Positions 1 through 5,011 are shown, counted from the stretch's first letter. The stretch is DNA of 6,356 nucleotides from JBOHNM01 sp050730675 (GCA_050730675.1 JBOHNM010000195.1:1-6356); one strand, 5' to 3'. Notes: a model not told the origin generated them from the letters alone. Numbers and translations are program-made.

Positions 1-221
1 GCCGGGGCACCCAGTTCGGAGGGTTCGGGCGTTGAGCACCGACCGGCTGAGGACAGCCGGTCGGTGGCACGTGTGGGGGTGGGGAAGAAGGCGATGCGGA
101 GGATGGCGCTGGCGGCGCGGATGCGGTCGGCGTCGGAGCCGCGCTTGGCCTGGATGAGGAGGATGTCGGCGGCTTCGAGCTTGCGGGTGGCGAGTTGGGC
201 GTTGAAGGATTCGGGGGTCAT
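1..221 (-). CDS. Unrecognised protein, N-terminal part, cut by the window edge
   Basis: An open minus-strand frame runs from ATG at 221 to the left edge, giving 73 codons with no stop. The protein starts MTPESFNAQLATRKLEAADI. Its first 45 or so residues look helical and amphipathic, with an A-K-R-G-S-D-A-D-R-I-R-A-A-S-A-I-L-R stretch. A GGAG on the minus strand (complement of 227-230) lies 5 bases before the ATG, which supports this start. Third codon positions are almost all C or G over the first 48 codons, as expected for a real gene here. The bias weakens from about position 75 down to 1, where the frame runs through a strong inverted repeat. I do not recognise the family and assign no function. 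It is divergent from the flagellar operon and need not be related to it. The last 25 visible codons may not be authentic coding sequence. Confidence 0.5.
   Translation of the reverse strand, partial: MTPESFNAQLATRKLEAADILLIQAKRGSDADRIRAASAILRIAFFPTPTRATDRLSSAGRCSTPEPSELGAP
37..66. repeat. 12-bp perfect inverted repeat with 6-base loop
   Basis: CACCGACCGGCT at 37-48 is exactly reverse-complementary to AGCCGGTCGGTG at 55-66, with GAGGAC between the arms. The stem is very GC-rich and would form a stable hairpin on either strand. No T tract follows in either direction, so it is not a classical intrinsic terminator. It lies inside the minus-strand open frame at 1-221, at the point where that frame's codon bias weakens. 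It could be a dispersed palindromic element, a DNA-binding site, or a structure at the true end of that gene. Confidence 0.75.
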
Positions 222-236
222 GGGGGCTCCGGGGAG

Positions 237-266
237 AAATGGCCAAATGGCCAAATGGCCAAATGG
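237..266. repeat. 8-bp tandem repeat, AAATGGCC x 3.75
   Basis: AAATGGCC is repeated exactly at 237-244, 245-252 and 253-260, followed by a partial copy AAATGG at 261-266. There are no mismatches. Each junction forms the palindrome TGGCCA. The array ends 16 bases upstream of the ATG of the minus-strand gene, in its leader or promoter zone. An exact short-unit array like this can change copy number by slippage. Confidence 0.95.
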
Positions 267-304
267 GGAGGCGAAAGGCACGCCTCTACCCATGGCAAAA
301 GGGC

Positions 305-318
305 CGCGCCGTTGCGCA
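305..318 (+). repeat. 14-bp direct repeat, copy 1
   Basis: CGCGCCGTTGCGCA occurs here and again, exactly, at 417-430, 112 bases downstream. It contains a GCGC-CGTT-GCGC mini-hairpin, and the palindrome TTGCGCAA lies at 312-319. Both copies are followed by an A/T-rich tetrad (AATT here, ATTTT at the other copy). It could be a repeated protein-binding site upstream of the flgB promoter or a fragment of a dispersed repeat. Confidence 0.85.
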
Positions 319-323
319 ATTCG
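314..323 (+). repeat. 10-bp inverted repeat, left arm (partner 396-405)
   Basis: GCGCAATTCG at 314-323 is the exact reverse complement of CGAATTGCGC at 396-405. The left arm overlaps the end of the 14-bp direct repeat, so the TTGCGCA core appears at least three times between 311 and 438, once inverted. The 72-base spacing makes an RNA hairpin less likely than paired binding sites. Confidence 0.8.
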
Positions 324-354
324 TGGCCCCTTGTTTTGGGTCAAGCGCGTGTTT

Positions 355-374
355 GCATCGGGAAATGCCGATGC
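355..374. repeat. 7-bp hairpin with short ATGCCG tandem repeat
   Basis: GCATCGG (355-361) pairs with CCGATGC (368-374) around a 6-base loop. The right arm lies in a 6-bp tandem repeat ATGCCG (365-370, 371-376), followed by a partial ATGG. The function is unknown. Confidence 0.55.
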
Positions 375-395
375 CGATGGAGGGGCGGAATTTTG

Positions 396-405
396 CGAAT
401 TGCGC
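396..405 (-). repeat. 10-bp inverted repeat, right arm (partner 314-323)
   Basis: CGAATTGCGC is the exact reverse complement of 314-323. TTTTGCG precedes it at 391-397 and recurs at 431-437, 40 bases further on, which adds to the family of TTGCG motifs in this region. Confidence 0.8.
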
Positions 406-416
406 GGGGGTGCGTG

Positions 417-430
417 CGCGCCGTTGCGCA
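417..430 (+). repeat. 14-bp direct repeat, copy 2
   Basis: This is an exact second copy of CGCGCCGTTGCGCA (first copy 305-318). The stem is slightly better here: TGCGC (415-419) pairs with GCGCA (426-430) around the loop GCCGTT. TTTT follows at 431-434. The copy lies about 190 bases upstream of the sigma-54 promoter, within the usual range for enhancer sites. Confidence 0.85.
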
Positions 431-444
431 TTTTGCGGTCACTT

Positions 445-490
445 CTTCTCCGGGAGAAGGGTGGGGAGAGGAGTGGGGCGAGTACCCCAC
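445..490. repeat. Two adjacent short hairpins, REP-like purine-rich segment
   Basis: CTTCTCC (445-451) pairs with GGAGAAG (453-459) around one base (realistically a 6-bp stem and 3-base loop). A purine-rich stretch follows, and then GTGGGG (473-478) pairs with CCCCAC (485-490) around a 6-base loop. The pattern CTTCTCC-GGAGAAG-GGTGGGGAGAGG resembles dispersed palindromic repeats I associate with the intergenic regions of several GC-rich bacteria. That link is from memory and untested. Confidence 0.4.
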
Positions 491-619
491 GTAGGCCCGA
501 GGGCTGGGTGTTTGATCGCCCGACCCGACGCTTAAAGCAGCGTTGGATCGGGGCATCCGGCTGAATCCGGACACTGGTCGTCTGTTCGCCTGGTCGCCTT
601 CTCGCCTTGGCACTTCTCT

Positions 620-636
620 CTGGCACACCCCTTGCG
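620..636 (+). promoter_or_regulatory. Sigma-54 (RpoN) promoter for the flgB operon
   Basis: The sequence CTGGCACACCCCTTGCG matches the -24/-12 consensus YTGGCACRNNNYTTGCW at every defined position except the last (G instead of A/T). The invariant GG (622-623) and GC (634-635) are separated by the required 10 bases. With the GC element near -12, transcription should start at about 646-648, some 20 bases before the flgB ATG and just upstream of its Shine-Dalgarno. RpoN control of flagellar rod and hook genes is established in Pseudomonas, Vibrio, Caulobacter and the epsilonproteobacteria. An ATP-dependent activator protein would be needed and is not in this window. A lone TTGGCAC half-site at 607-613 lacks a matching -12 element. 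Confidence 0.8.
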
Positions 637-654
637 ACACCACCCCCGGTCGTC

Positions 655-658
655 GGAG
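655..658 (+). promoter_or_regulatory. Ribosome binding site deciding the flgB start
   Basis: GGAG lies 8 bases before ATG 667 and downstream of the transcription start predicted from the sigma-54 promoter. A TTG at 607 in the same frame would lie upstream of that start, within the promoter, so it is excluded if the promoter call is right. Confidence 0.75.
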
Positions 659-666
659 ACGCCGCC

Positions 667-1125
667 ATGCTGATCGATGAACTCTCCAGCGCCGGTTCCA
701 TGCCCGCGCTGGAAATGGCCCTCAAGTTTTCCGCCCAGCGCCAGAAGATCCTGGCCAGCAACATCGCCAACTTCAGCACGCCCGACTACCGCCCGCTCGA
801 CGCCTCCGTCGAGGGGTTTCAGTCCGTCCTGCGCGAGGCGATCGCGGCACGCCGCAACGCCAACGGCGGCAGCGCCGGCGGCCTGCCTTGGAGCGAGACC
901 AGCGAGATGACCAAGGTTGGTTGCGGGGGGGGGGATTCGACCGACTTTCAGCTCCACCCCGGCAAGCCCAGCGGCAACGTTCTTTTCCACGACCGCAACA
1001 ACCGCGACCTTGAGACCACCATGCAGCAGATGGTCGAGAACGCCCAGATACACAAGCTGACGACGGACTTGTTGCGAGGCCGGTTTGCACTCATGGGTCA
1101 GGCGATCAGCGAGCGCGTCGGCTAA
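667..1125 (+). CDS. flgB: Flagellar proximal rod protein FlgB
   Basis: FlgB is a subunit of the proximal rod, which crosses the periplasm above the MS ring; it is exported by the flagellar type III system. The 152-residue product has the rod-family N-terminal helix and motif, R-Q-K-I-L-A-S-N-I-A-N at about 25-35, followed by S-T-P-D-Y (37-41), where most members have T-P-G-Y. The C-terminal helix (about 112-148) matches the family's second conserved block, D-L-E-T-T-M-Q-Q-M-V-E-N-A. The middle is a variable loop containing C86-G-G-G-D, encoded by a run of ten G at 925-934. The length is close to the usual 130-150. ATG 667 is chosen over an upstream in-frame TTG at 607 because of GGAG at 655-658 and the promoter position. 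It is the first gene of the operon, with flgC 15 bases downstream. Confidence 0.95.
   Translation: MLIDELSSAGSMPALEMALKFSAQRQKILASNIANFSTPDYRPLDASVEGFQSVLREAIAARRNANGGSAGGLPWSETSEMTKVGCGGGDSTDFQLHPGKPSGNVLFHDRNNRDLETTMQQMVENAQIHKLTTDLLRGRFALMGQAISERVG
925..934 (+). repeat. G10 homopolymer inside flgB
   Basis: Ten consecutive G form three GGG codons plus the first base of GAT (residues G87-D90). Losing one G would shift the frame to a stop at 1058-1060, and gaining one would lead to a stop at 1011-1013. Either would destroy the conserved C-terminal helix of FlgB. The tract is in the variable loop. Confidence 0.95.
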
Positions 1126-1140
1126 TCCAGAGGACGCACC

Positions 1141-1572
1141 ATGTACGGCACACTCGACATCTCGACTTCCGGATTGGTCGCTCAGCGGGCGCGGCTGGAT
1201 GCCATCGCCGCCAACCTGGCGAACATGAACACGATCCTCGATTCGTCGGGCAAGGTGAACCCTTACCGGCGCAAAGAGGTCTTCTTCGCACCCGGCAACC
1301 CCGGCGCGGCATCGGCCGAAGGGCGCAGCTTCGGCGTGCACATCGCCGCGATCCAGGAGGAGCGGACGCTCCCGACGCCGAAGGAGTACGACCCCGACAA
1401 CCCGTTCGCGTACAAGGAGGGGCCGTGGAAGGGGTACGTGGCGGGGACGAACGTGAACCCGATGGTCGAGATGGTGAACCAGGTCGATGCGGCCCGGGCG
1501 TACGAGGCCAATATCATGGCCGCGGAGGCCACCAAGCAGATGATGGCATCGGCTTTGCGATTGATCGCCTAG
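1141..1572 (+). CDS. flgC: Flagellar proximal rod protein FlgC
   Basis: FlgC is a proximal rod subunit that assembles with FlgB and FlgF. The 143-residue product begins with the rod/hook family N-terminus: L-D-I-S-T-S-G-L (5-12), then R-A-R-L-D-A-I-A-A-N-L-A-N (17-29). P-Y-R-R-K-E-V-F-F (41-49) is the typical FlgC block after it. The C-terminus has the strongly conserved G-Y-V-A-G-T-N-V-N-P-M-V-E-M-V (98-112) followed by A-R-A-Y-E-A-N (118-124). Family members are usually about 135-150 residues. AGAGGA at 1129-1134 lies 6 bases before the ATG. The gene starts 15 bases after the flgB stop, with no room for a promoter, so the two are cotranscribed. An 82-base gap with small hairpins follows. 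Confidence 0.97.
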   Translation: MYGTLDISTSGLVAQRARLDAIAANLANMNTILDSSGKVNPYRRKEVFFAPGNPGAASAEGRSFGVHIAAIQEERTLPTPKEYDPDNPFAYKEGPWKGYVAGTNVNPMVEMVNQVDAARAYEANIMAAEATKQMMASALRLIA

Positions 1573-1626
1573 GGCAGCAGCCCTCAGGGGTCGGAGACCC
1601 GTGCAGTGATTCCCGGCAACGAGCCG
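1571..1626 (+). other. Three consecutive small hairpins between flgC and fliE
   Basis: AGGGC/GCCCT (1571-1575 with 1580-1584, 4-base loop), GGGTC/GACCC (1588-1592 with 1596-1600, 3-base loop) and CGGC/GCCG (1614-1617 with 1623-1626, 5-base loop) lie in a row. The first begins in the flgC stop codon. None is followed by a T tract. They may be processing or stability elements in the operon mRNA. I could not match them to a known riboswitch. Confidence 0.4.
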
Positions 1627-1654
1627 AGATAACCTCACAGCGACGGACGACCAC

Positions 1655-1990
1655 ATGGCGGACCCACTCGGACTCATCTCGGGCGGCGGCGGGGGAATGC
1701 GGGGGATCAACCCGAACCTGACGGGGGGGGGGCAGAGCCCGTTCAAAGCCGCGGCGACCGATGCGAACGGCGCGACCTTCAAGGACGTGCTGATGCAGAA
1801 CATCGAGGAAGTGAACAAGCTCCAAGGCGACGCCGCGGCGGCCCAGGAGGACCTGGTTTCCGGCAAACGCAACGACGTCGAGAGCGTTCTGATCGCCACG
1901 CAGAAGGCCGACCAGGCGTTCAGGATGTTGCTTGCGGTCCGCAACAAGATGCAGGCGGCGTACGACGAGTTGAAGCAGACGCGCATCTGA
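1655..1990 (+). CDS. fliE: Flagellar hook-basal body protein FliE (MS ring-rod junction)
   Basis: FliE is a small exported protein that joins the MS ring of FliF to the proximal rod. The product has 111 residues, in the usual 100-115 range. The N-terminal 40 residues are Gly-rich and variable (MADPLGLISGGGGGMRG...). The conserved part starts at T-F-K-D-V-L (41-46) and continues through E-V-N-K-L-Q (52-57). It ends in the signature A-T-Q-K-A-D-Q-A-F-R-M-L-L-A-V-R-N-K-M (81-99) and A-A-Y-D-E-L (101-106). The Shine-Dalgarno is weak (GGA at 1645-1647, 7 bases before the ATG), so expression may be low, which fits the few FliE copies per motor. A run of ten G at 1723-1732 encodes part of T23-G-G-G-Q. 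A 9-bp hairpin begins in its stop codon. Confidence 0.95.
   Translation: MADPLGLISGGGGGMRGINPNLTGGGQSPFKAAATDANGATFKDVLMQNIEEVNKLQGDAAAAQEDLVSGKRNDVESVLIATQKADQAFRMLLAVRNKMQAAYDELKQTRI
1723..1732 (+). repeat. G10 homopolymer inside fliE
   Basis: Ten G form the last base of ACG and three GGG codons (T23-G24-G25-G26). Losing one G gives a stop at 1791-1793, before nearly all the conserved sequence. Gaining one gives a long out-of-frame tail that reads past the normal stop at 1990. The tract is in the variable N-terminal part. Confidence 0.95.
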
Positions 1991-2027
1991 CGCCGACTGA
2001 TCCGCGCAGGATCCGCGCGTCGGCGTC
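1989..2027 (+). other. 9-bp stem-loop at the fliE stop codon, with a repeated loop sequence
   Basis: GACGCCGAC (1989-1997) pairs exactly with GTCGGCGTC (2019-2027). The 21-base loop contains the direct repeat GATCCGCGC (1999-2007 and 2010-2018). The left arm includes the last two bases of the fliE stop. No T tract follows, so full termination is unlikely. An mRNA-stabilising or attenuating role for the upstream flgBC-fliE segment is possible. Confidence 0.6.
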
Positions 2028-2113
2028 GTGAGCTGCGCATCCCTCTTCAAGCGATGGTGAGCGACGGGCCGAAGCACTGACCGCGGGGCTTGGTCCTTCG
2101 GGCGATCCCCCTG

Positions 2114-2125
2114 TCCACGCGTGGA
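2114..2125. promoter_or_regulatory. 12-bp perfect palindrome ahead of fliF
   Basis: TCCACGCGTGGA is a perfect palindrome, 36 bases before the fliF start, in the longest gap of the operon (171 bases between fliE and fliF). Perfect palindromes of this size can be operators for dimeric regulators. I see no convincing sigma-54 or sigma-70 promoter beside it, so the role is open. Chance is also possible in GC-rich DNA. Confidence 0.35.
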
Positions 2126-2148
2126 ACGCGCGGGCGTCTGGTCGGAGC

Positions 2149-2154
2149 AGGAGG
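2149..2154 (+). promoter_or_regulatory. Strong ribosome binding site deciding the fliF start
   Basis: AGGAGG lies 7 bases before ATG 2162. This supports ATG 2162 over an in-frame TTG at 2090 and over the next ATG at 2171, which would be 16 bases away. It is the best Shine-Dalgarno in the window. Confidence 0.85.
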
Positions 2155-2161
2155 CGATCGC

Positions 2162-3943
2162 ATGGGCCGGATGCGCGAAACACTGGAGACGATCCAGAGG
2201 TACCTGGGCTCGCTGAGCCTGACGGTCAAGCTGCTGCTGGCGGCCCTGTGTGTGGTGGCGGTCCTGTCGCTGGCCTTGGTCGCGCAGTACGCCGGCAAGC
2301 AATCGATGTCCGAGTTGCTCCCGGGGATCACCGGCGAGGACCAGGCCAAGGCCAAGACCCTGCTTGAGAAGATGGACTTCCCGCACCAAGCGGTGGGCGG
2401 GCGCGTGATGGTTCCTGCCGAGAAGCGCGAGCAGGCGCTGGCGCTGCTGGCCCAGAACGGCCAGATGCCCGCCGACGGCGTGACGCTCTTTGCCAACCTG
2501 CCGAGCAAGACGACGTGGATGGATTCCAAGAGCAAGCAGGACATGTGGCTGACGCGCGCGGTGGAGGGCGAGCTTGCCAAGGTGCTGACGAACTTCCGCG
2601 GGGTCTCGGCGGCGAAGGTGATGATCAGCAGCCCGGAGCAGGTGGGGATCGGCCAGAGCTACAAAAAGCCGACGGCGATGGTCACCATCTTCATGAAGGG
2701 GAACAAGGCGCTGGACCGGGACCTGGTGGACGCCGCGGCGGCGATGGTGGCCGGTGCGCAGGCGGGGATGTCGCCCTCGGACGTGAAGGTGATCGACGGC
2801 GGGAACAACCGGCAGTACACGGCGCGGGGGGCGGAGGAGTTCCGCACCGGCGACTACATGGAGCACAAGCTCAAGGTCGAGGAGAACGTGCAGGCGAAGG
2901 TGGCGGACTTTCTGCGGTACATCCCCGGAGTGATCGTTGGTGTCAACGCAAGTGTGGATATCCGGAGGACGGCGAGCAAGACGATCTCGGCGCTGAAGGT
3001 CAACGAAGGGACGGTCAAGGTTCTGACCAAGGAAACCAATAAGGCGCGACGGGATGAGTCGGGCGCGGGGGGTGGCGGTGTGGCGCCGGGGTTCGGCGCC
3101 AATGCAGGTGCGGATATCGAGCGGGCGCGCGGCGGCGGCGGCGCCAGCCTGAACACCGACGACGACACGTCCAGCACCTACGCGGTCCTTCCCGGCTCGA
3201 AGGAGGAGACGGTCAGCGACCCCAAGGGGATGCCGACGAGCATCGCGGTGGCGGTGAATGTGCCGCGGGAATATGTAGAGCGGATCGCGCAGCGGAAGAA
3301 GGCGGGCGGCGCGGCTGCGCCGGGGGGCGCGGATGCCAAGCCGCCGGAATTGACCGATGCGGAAGTACAGACGGCGTTTGATGCCGAGAAGGCGCGGCTG
3401 GAGAAGGACTTGACGGGGCTGGTGCGGACGGCGGCGGCGGATGCCGCGGGGAAGCCGGATGCGGGGGGGGCGGGAGCGACGACCAGTTCTGTGAGTGTTT
3501 CGATGATCCCGGTGCCGATGCCCGAGACCGGGTCGGGTGGTTCTTCGCAGGCGGGTTTCGGCGGGGGCAGCGGGGGGAGCAGCGAGTCGGGCGGGGGCGG
3601 GACGATGAACATGGTGCTGGGGAGCGGGATGATCAAAAATGTGGTGCTGGGCCTGCTGGCGGTGGGGGCGATCGGCGCGATGCTGATGCTGGTCCGCAAG
3701 GCGGGCAAGCCGACGGAGCTGCCGACGGCGGAGTCGGTCGTGGGGCTGCCGCCGGCGCTGAGCACCGGCGACGCCGACCTCGTCGGCGAGGCGGACGAGA
3801 GCGAGACGGCGATGGAAGGGATCGAGCTGAAGGACGACGACATCAAGAGCAAGAAGCTGGTCGAGCAGGTCTCGGAGATGGTGAAGAAGAACCCCGCGGA
3901 TGCGGCGCTGCTGATGAACCGCTGGGTGCAGGTCGAGACCTGA
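2162..3943 (+). CDS. fliF: Flagellar MS-ring protein FliF
   Basis: FliF forms the inner-membrane MS ring, the base on which the rotor, rod and export gate are built. The product has 593 residues (enterobacterial FliF is about 550-560). The first membrane helix is about 20-42 (L-S-L-T-V-K-L-L-L...). The YscJ/FliF ring-building domain follows at about 43-225, including T-R-A-V-E-G-E-L-A-K (131-140). The FliF C-terminal periplasmic domain spans about 240-450, interrupted by a Gly-rich, acidic insertion (about 300-340) where the family's beta-collar lies. A Gly/Ser linker (456-480) leads to the second membrane helix (about 491-512). The cytoplasmic tail ends in K-K-L-V-E-Q-V-S-E-M-V-K-K-N-P (575-589 region) through N-R-W-V, the FliG-binding element. 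The start is set by AGGAGG at 2149-2154; fliG follows after 27 bases. A G8 run lies at 3463-3470. Confidence 0.97.
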   Translation: MGRMRETLETIQRYLGSLSLTVKLLLAALCVVAVLSLALVAQYAGKQSMSELLPGITGEDQAKAKTLLEKMDFPHQAVGGRVMVPAEKREQALALLAQNGQMPADGVTLFANLPSKTTWMDSKSKQDMWLTRAVEGELAKVLTNFRGVSAAKVMISSPEQVGIGQSYKKPTAMVTIFMKGNKALDRDLVDAAAAMVAGAQAGMSPSDVKVIDGGNNRQYTARGAEEFRTGDYMEHKLKVEENVQAKVADFLRYIPGVIVGVNASVDIRRTASKTISALKVNEGTVKVLTKETNKARRDESGAGGGGVAPGFGANAGADIERARGGGGASLNTDDDTSSTYAVLPGSKEETVSDPKGMPTSIAVAVNVPREYVERIAQRKKAGGAAAPGGADAKPPELTDAEVQTAFDAEKARLEKDLTGLVRTAAADAAGKPDAGGAGATTSSVSVSMIPVPMPETGSGGSSQAGFGGGSGGSSESGGGGTMNMVLGSGMIKNVVLGLLAVGAIGAMLMLVRKAGKPTELPTAESVVGLPPALSTGDADLVGEADESETAMEGIELKDDDIKSKKLVEQVSEMVKKNPADAALLMNRWVQVET

Positions 3944-3970
3944 TCCGAATCGAGGACGCCGGAGGAATCC

Positions 3971-5011
3971 ATGCCCCGCAAGCCGAATGAAAAACTCCCG
4001 GAAGACCCGGCGAATCTGGACGGCATCACCAAGGCCGCGATTTTGATCCTATCGCTTGAGTCGCAGACCGCGAGCGAGTTACTCAAGCAGATGCAGCCGG
4101 CGGCGGTGGAGGAAGTGACGCGCGAGCTGGCGAGCCTGGGGCGGATCCCGGAGAACCTGCGCAACGCAGTGGTGGAGGAGTTCTACGGGATGTCGGTGGC
4201 CAACGGGTTCGGTAGCGAGGGCGGGCTGAACTACGCCAAGGAGCTGCTGAAGCAGTCGCTGGACCCCAAGCAGGCCGAGCGGGTGCTGCAGCAGATCCAG
4301 ACGCAGGTGCAGAAGACGCCGTTCGCGTTCCTGCAGAAGGCCGAGAGCGAGAACCTGCTGACGTTCATCCAGGACGAGCACCCGCAGACGATTGCCTTGA
4401 TTGTGTGCCATCTGCCGCACCACAAGGCGGCGGAGATCCTGGGCGGGCTGCCGATGCAGAAGCAGATCGAGGTGATCAAGCGGGTGGCGAACATGGAGCA
4501 GACCAACCCCGAGGTCATCAAGGAGGTCGAGCGGGGGCTGGAGAGCCGGTTGTCGAGCATGCTGATGCAGAGCATGGAGAAAGCGGGGGGCGTGCCGACG
4601 GTGGCGGAGATCCTGAACCTGGCGGACCGCTCGACGGAGAAGTCGATCATGGAGGGGCTCGAGAGCGAGGACCCGGACCTGGTCGAGCAGATCCGCCGGC
4701 TCATGTTCGTGTTCGAGGACATCAGGCTCGTGGACGACAAGGGCATCCAGACGATCATGAAGGAAGTGGACAACGACGAGCTGGCGCTGGCGCTCAAGAC
4801 GGCGTCGCCGGAGCTGCAGGAGAAGATCTTCAAGAACATGTCCGAGCGGGCGGCGCAGCTCATCAAGGAGGACATGCAGTTCATGGGGCCGGTGCGCGTC
4901 AGCGACGTGGAGTCGGCGCAGCAGCGGGTGGTGGATATCGTGCGGCGGCTGGAGGACAGCGGCGACATCATCATCTCCGGGCGCGGCGGCGAGTCGGAGA
5001 TGCTGGTCTGA
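3971..5011 (+). CDS. fliG: Flagellar motor switch protein FliG
   Basis: FliG is the rotor protein that binds FliF with its N-terminal domain and faces the MotAB stator with its C-terminal domain, setting torque and direction. The 346-residue product fits the usual 330-350. The N-terminal domain starts at K21-A-A-I-L-I-L-S-L. The middle domain has the E-H-P-Q-T motif (136-140) and A-G-G-V (205-208). The C-terminal domain has M-F-V-F-E-D (245-250). All five charged positions used for torque in E. coli are kept: K276 (K264), R293 (R281), E300-D301 (D288-D289, with a conservative Asp-to-Glu change) and R309 (R297). GGAGG at 3961-3965 precedes the ATG by 5 bases. The intact charge pattern suggests a functional motor. 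Confidence 0.98.
   Translation: MPRKPNEKLPEDPANLDGITKAAILILSLESQTASELLKQMQPAAVEEVTRELASLGRIPENLRNAVVEEFYGMSVANGFGSEGGLNYAKELLKQSLDPKQAERVLQQIQTQVQKTPFAFLQKAESENLLTFIQDEHPQTIALIVCHLPHHKAAEILGGLPMQKQIEVIKRVANMEQTNPEVIKEVERGLESRLSSMLMQSMEKAGGVPTVAEILNLADRSTEKSIMEGLESEDPDLVEQIRRLMFVFEDIRLVDDKGIQTIMKEVDNDELALALKTASPELQEKIFKNMSERAAQLIKEDMQFMGPVRVSDVESAQQRVVDIVRRLEDSGDIIISGRGGESEMLV

Larger units (their letters stand above)
301..329. other. Nested hairpin with A/T-rich flanks, weak terminator-like
   Basis: GGGCC (301-305) pairs with GGCCC (325-329). Inside, GCGC (306-309) pairs with GCGC (314-317) around the loop CGTT, leaving a 7-base bulge at 318-324. AAAA precedes the element (297-300) and CTTGTTTT follows it (330-337), so each strand shows a short T run after the stem. 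This resembles a weak bidirectional terminator. No gene is seen that would need one here, and the bulge lowers stability, so this call is tentative. Confidence 0.3.
222..666. other. Divergent intergenic region, no supported gene
   Basis: These 445 bases separate the minus-strand gene (start 221) from flgB (start 667). The open frames crossing it have no family resemblance, no matching ribosome site and codon use unlike the flagellar genes, so I treat the region as non-coding. It has more A/T than its surroundings in places, for example around 297-345 and 386-435. It contains an 8-bp tandem repeat, TTGCGCA-like direct and inverted repeats, several short hairpins and a sigma-54 promoter. The layout suits a control region for flgB, but the role of each upstream element is inference. 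Binding of an RpoN activator to the repeats is possible and unproven. Confidence 0.75.

Noticed and set aside
61..80. TGGCAC at 65-70 as a second sigma-54 promoter
   Set aside because: No TTGC follows at the required spacing; the downstream bases are G/T-rich without a -12 element.
64..564. A 166-residue plus-strand open frame across the intergenic region
   Set aside because: It has no recognisable motif, runs through the tandem repeat and hairpins, and overlaps the better-supported minus-strand gene. GC-rich DNA gives such frames by chance.
607..666. Upstream TTG start that would lengthen FlgB by 20 residues
   Set aside because: The extension overlaps the sigma-54 promoter, lies before the predicted transcription start, and has no family similarity; ATG 667 has its own GGAG.
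1571..1654. A riboswitch ahead of fliE (c-di-GMP class considered)
   Set aside because: The conserved core bases of the c-di-GMP riboswitch classes I know are not present; only generic short stems are seen.
2090..2161. Upstream TTG start that would lengthen FliF by 24 residues
   Set aside because: AGGAGG at 2149-2154 is correctly placed for ATG 2162, and the extension is Arg/Gly-rich with no family resemblance.
532..2866. Long minus-strand open frames opposite flgB, flgC, fliE and fliF
   Set aside because: Same reason: antisense shadows of certain genes with low-complexity His/Arg-rich translations.
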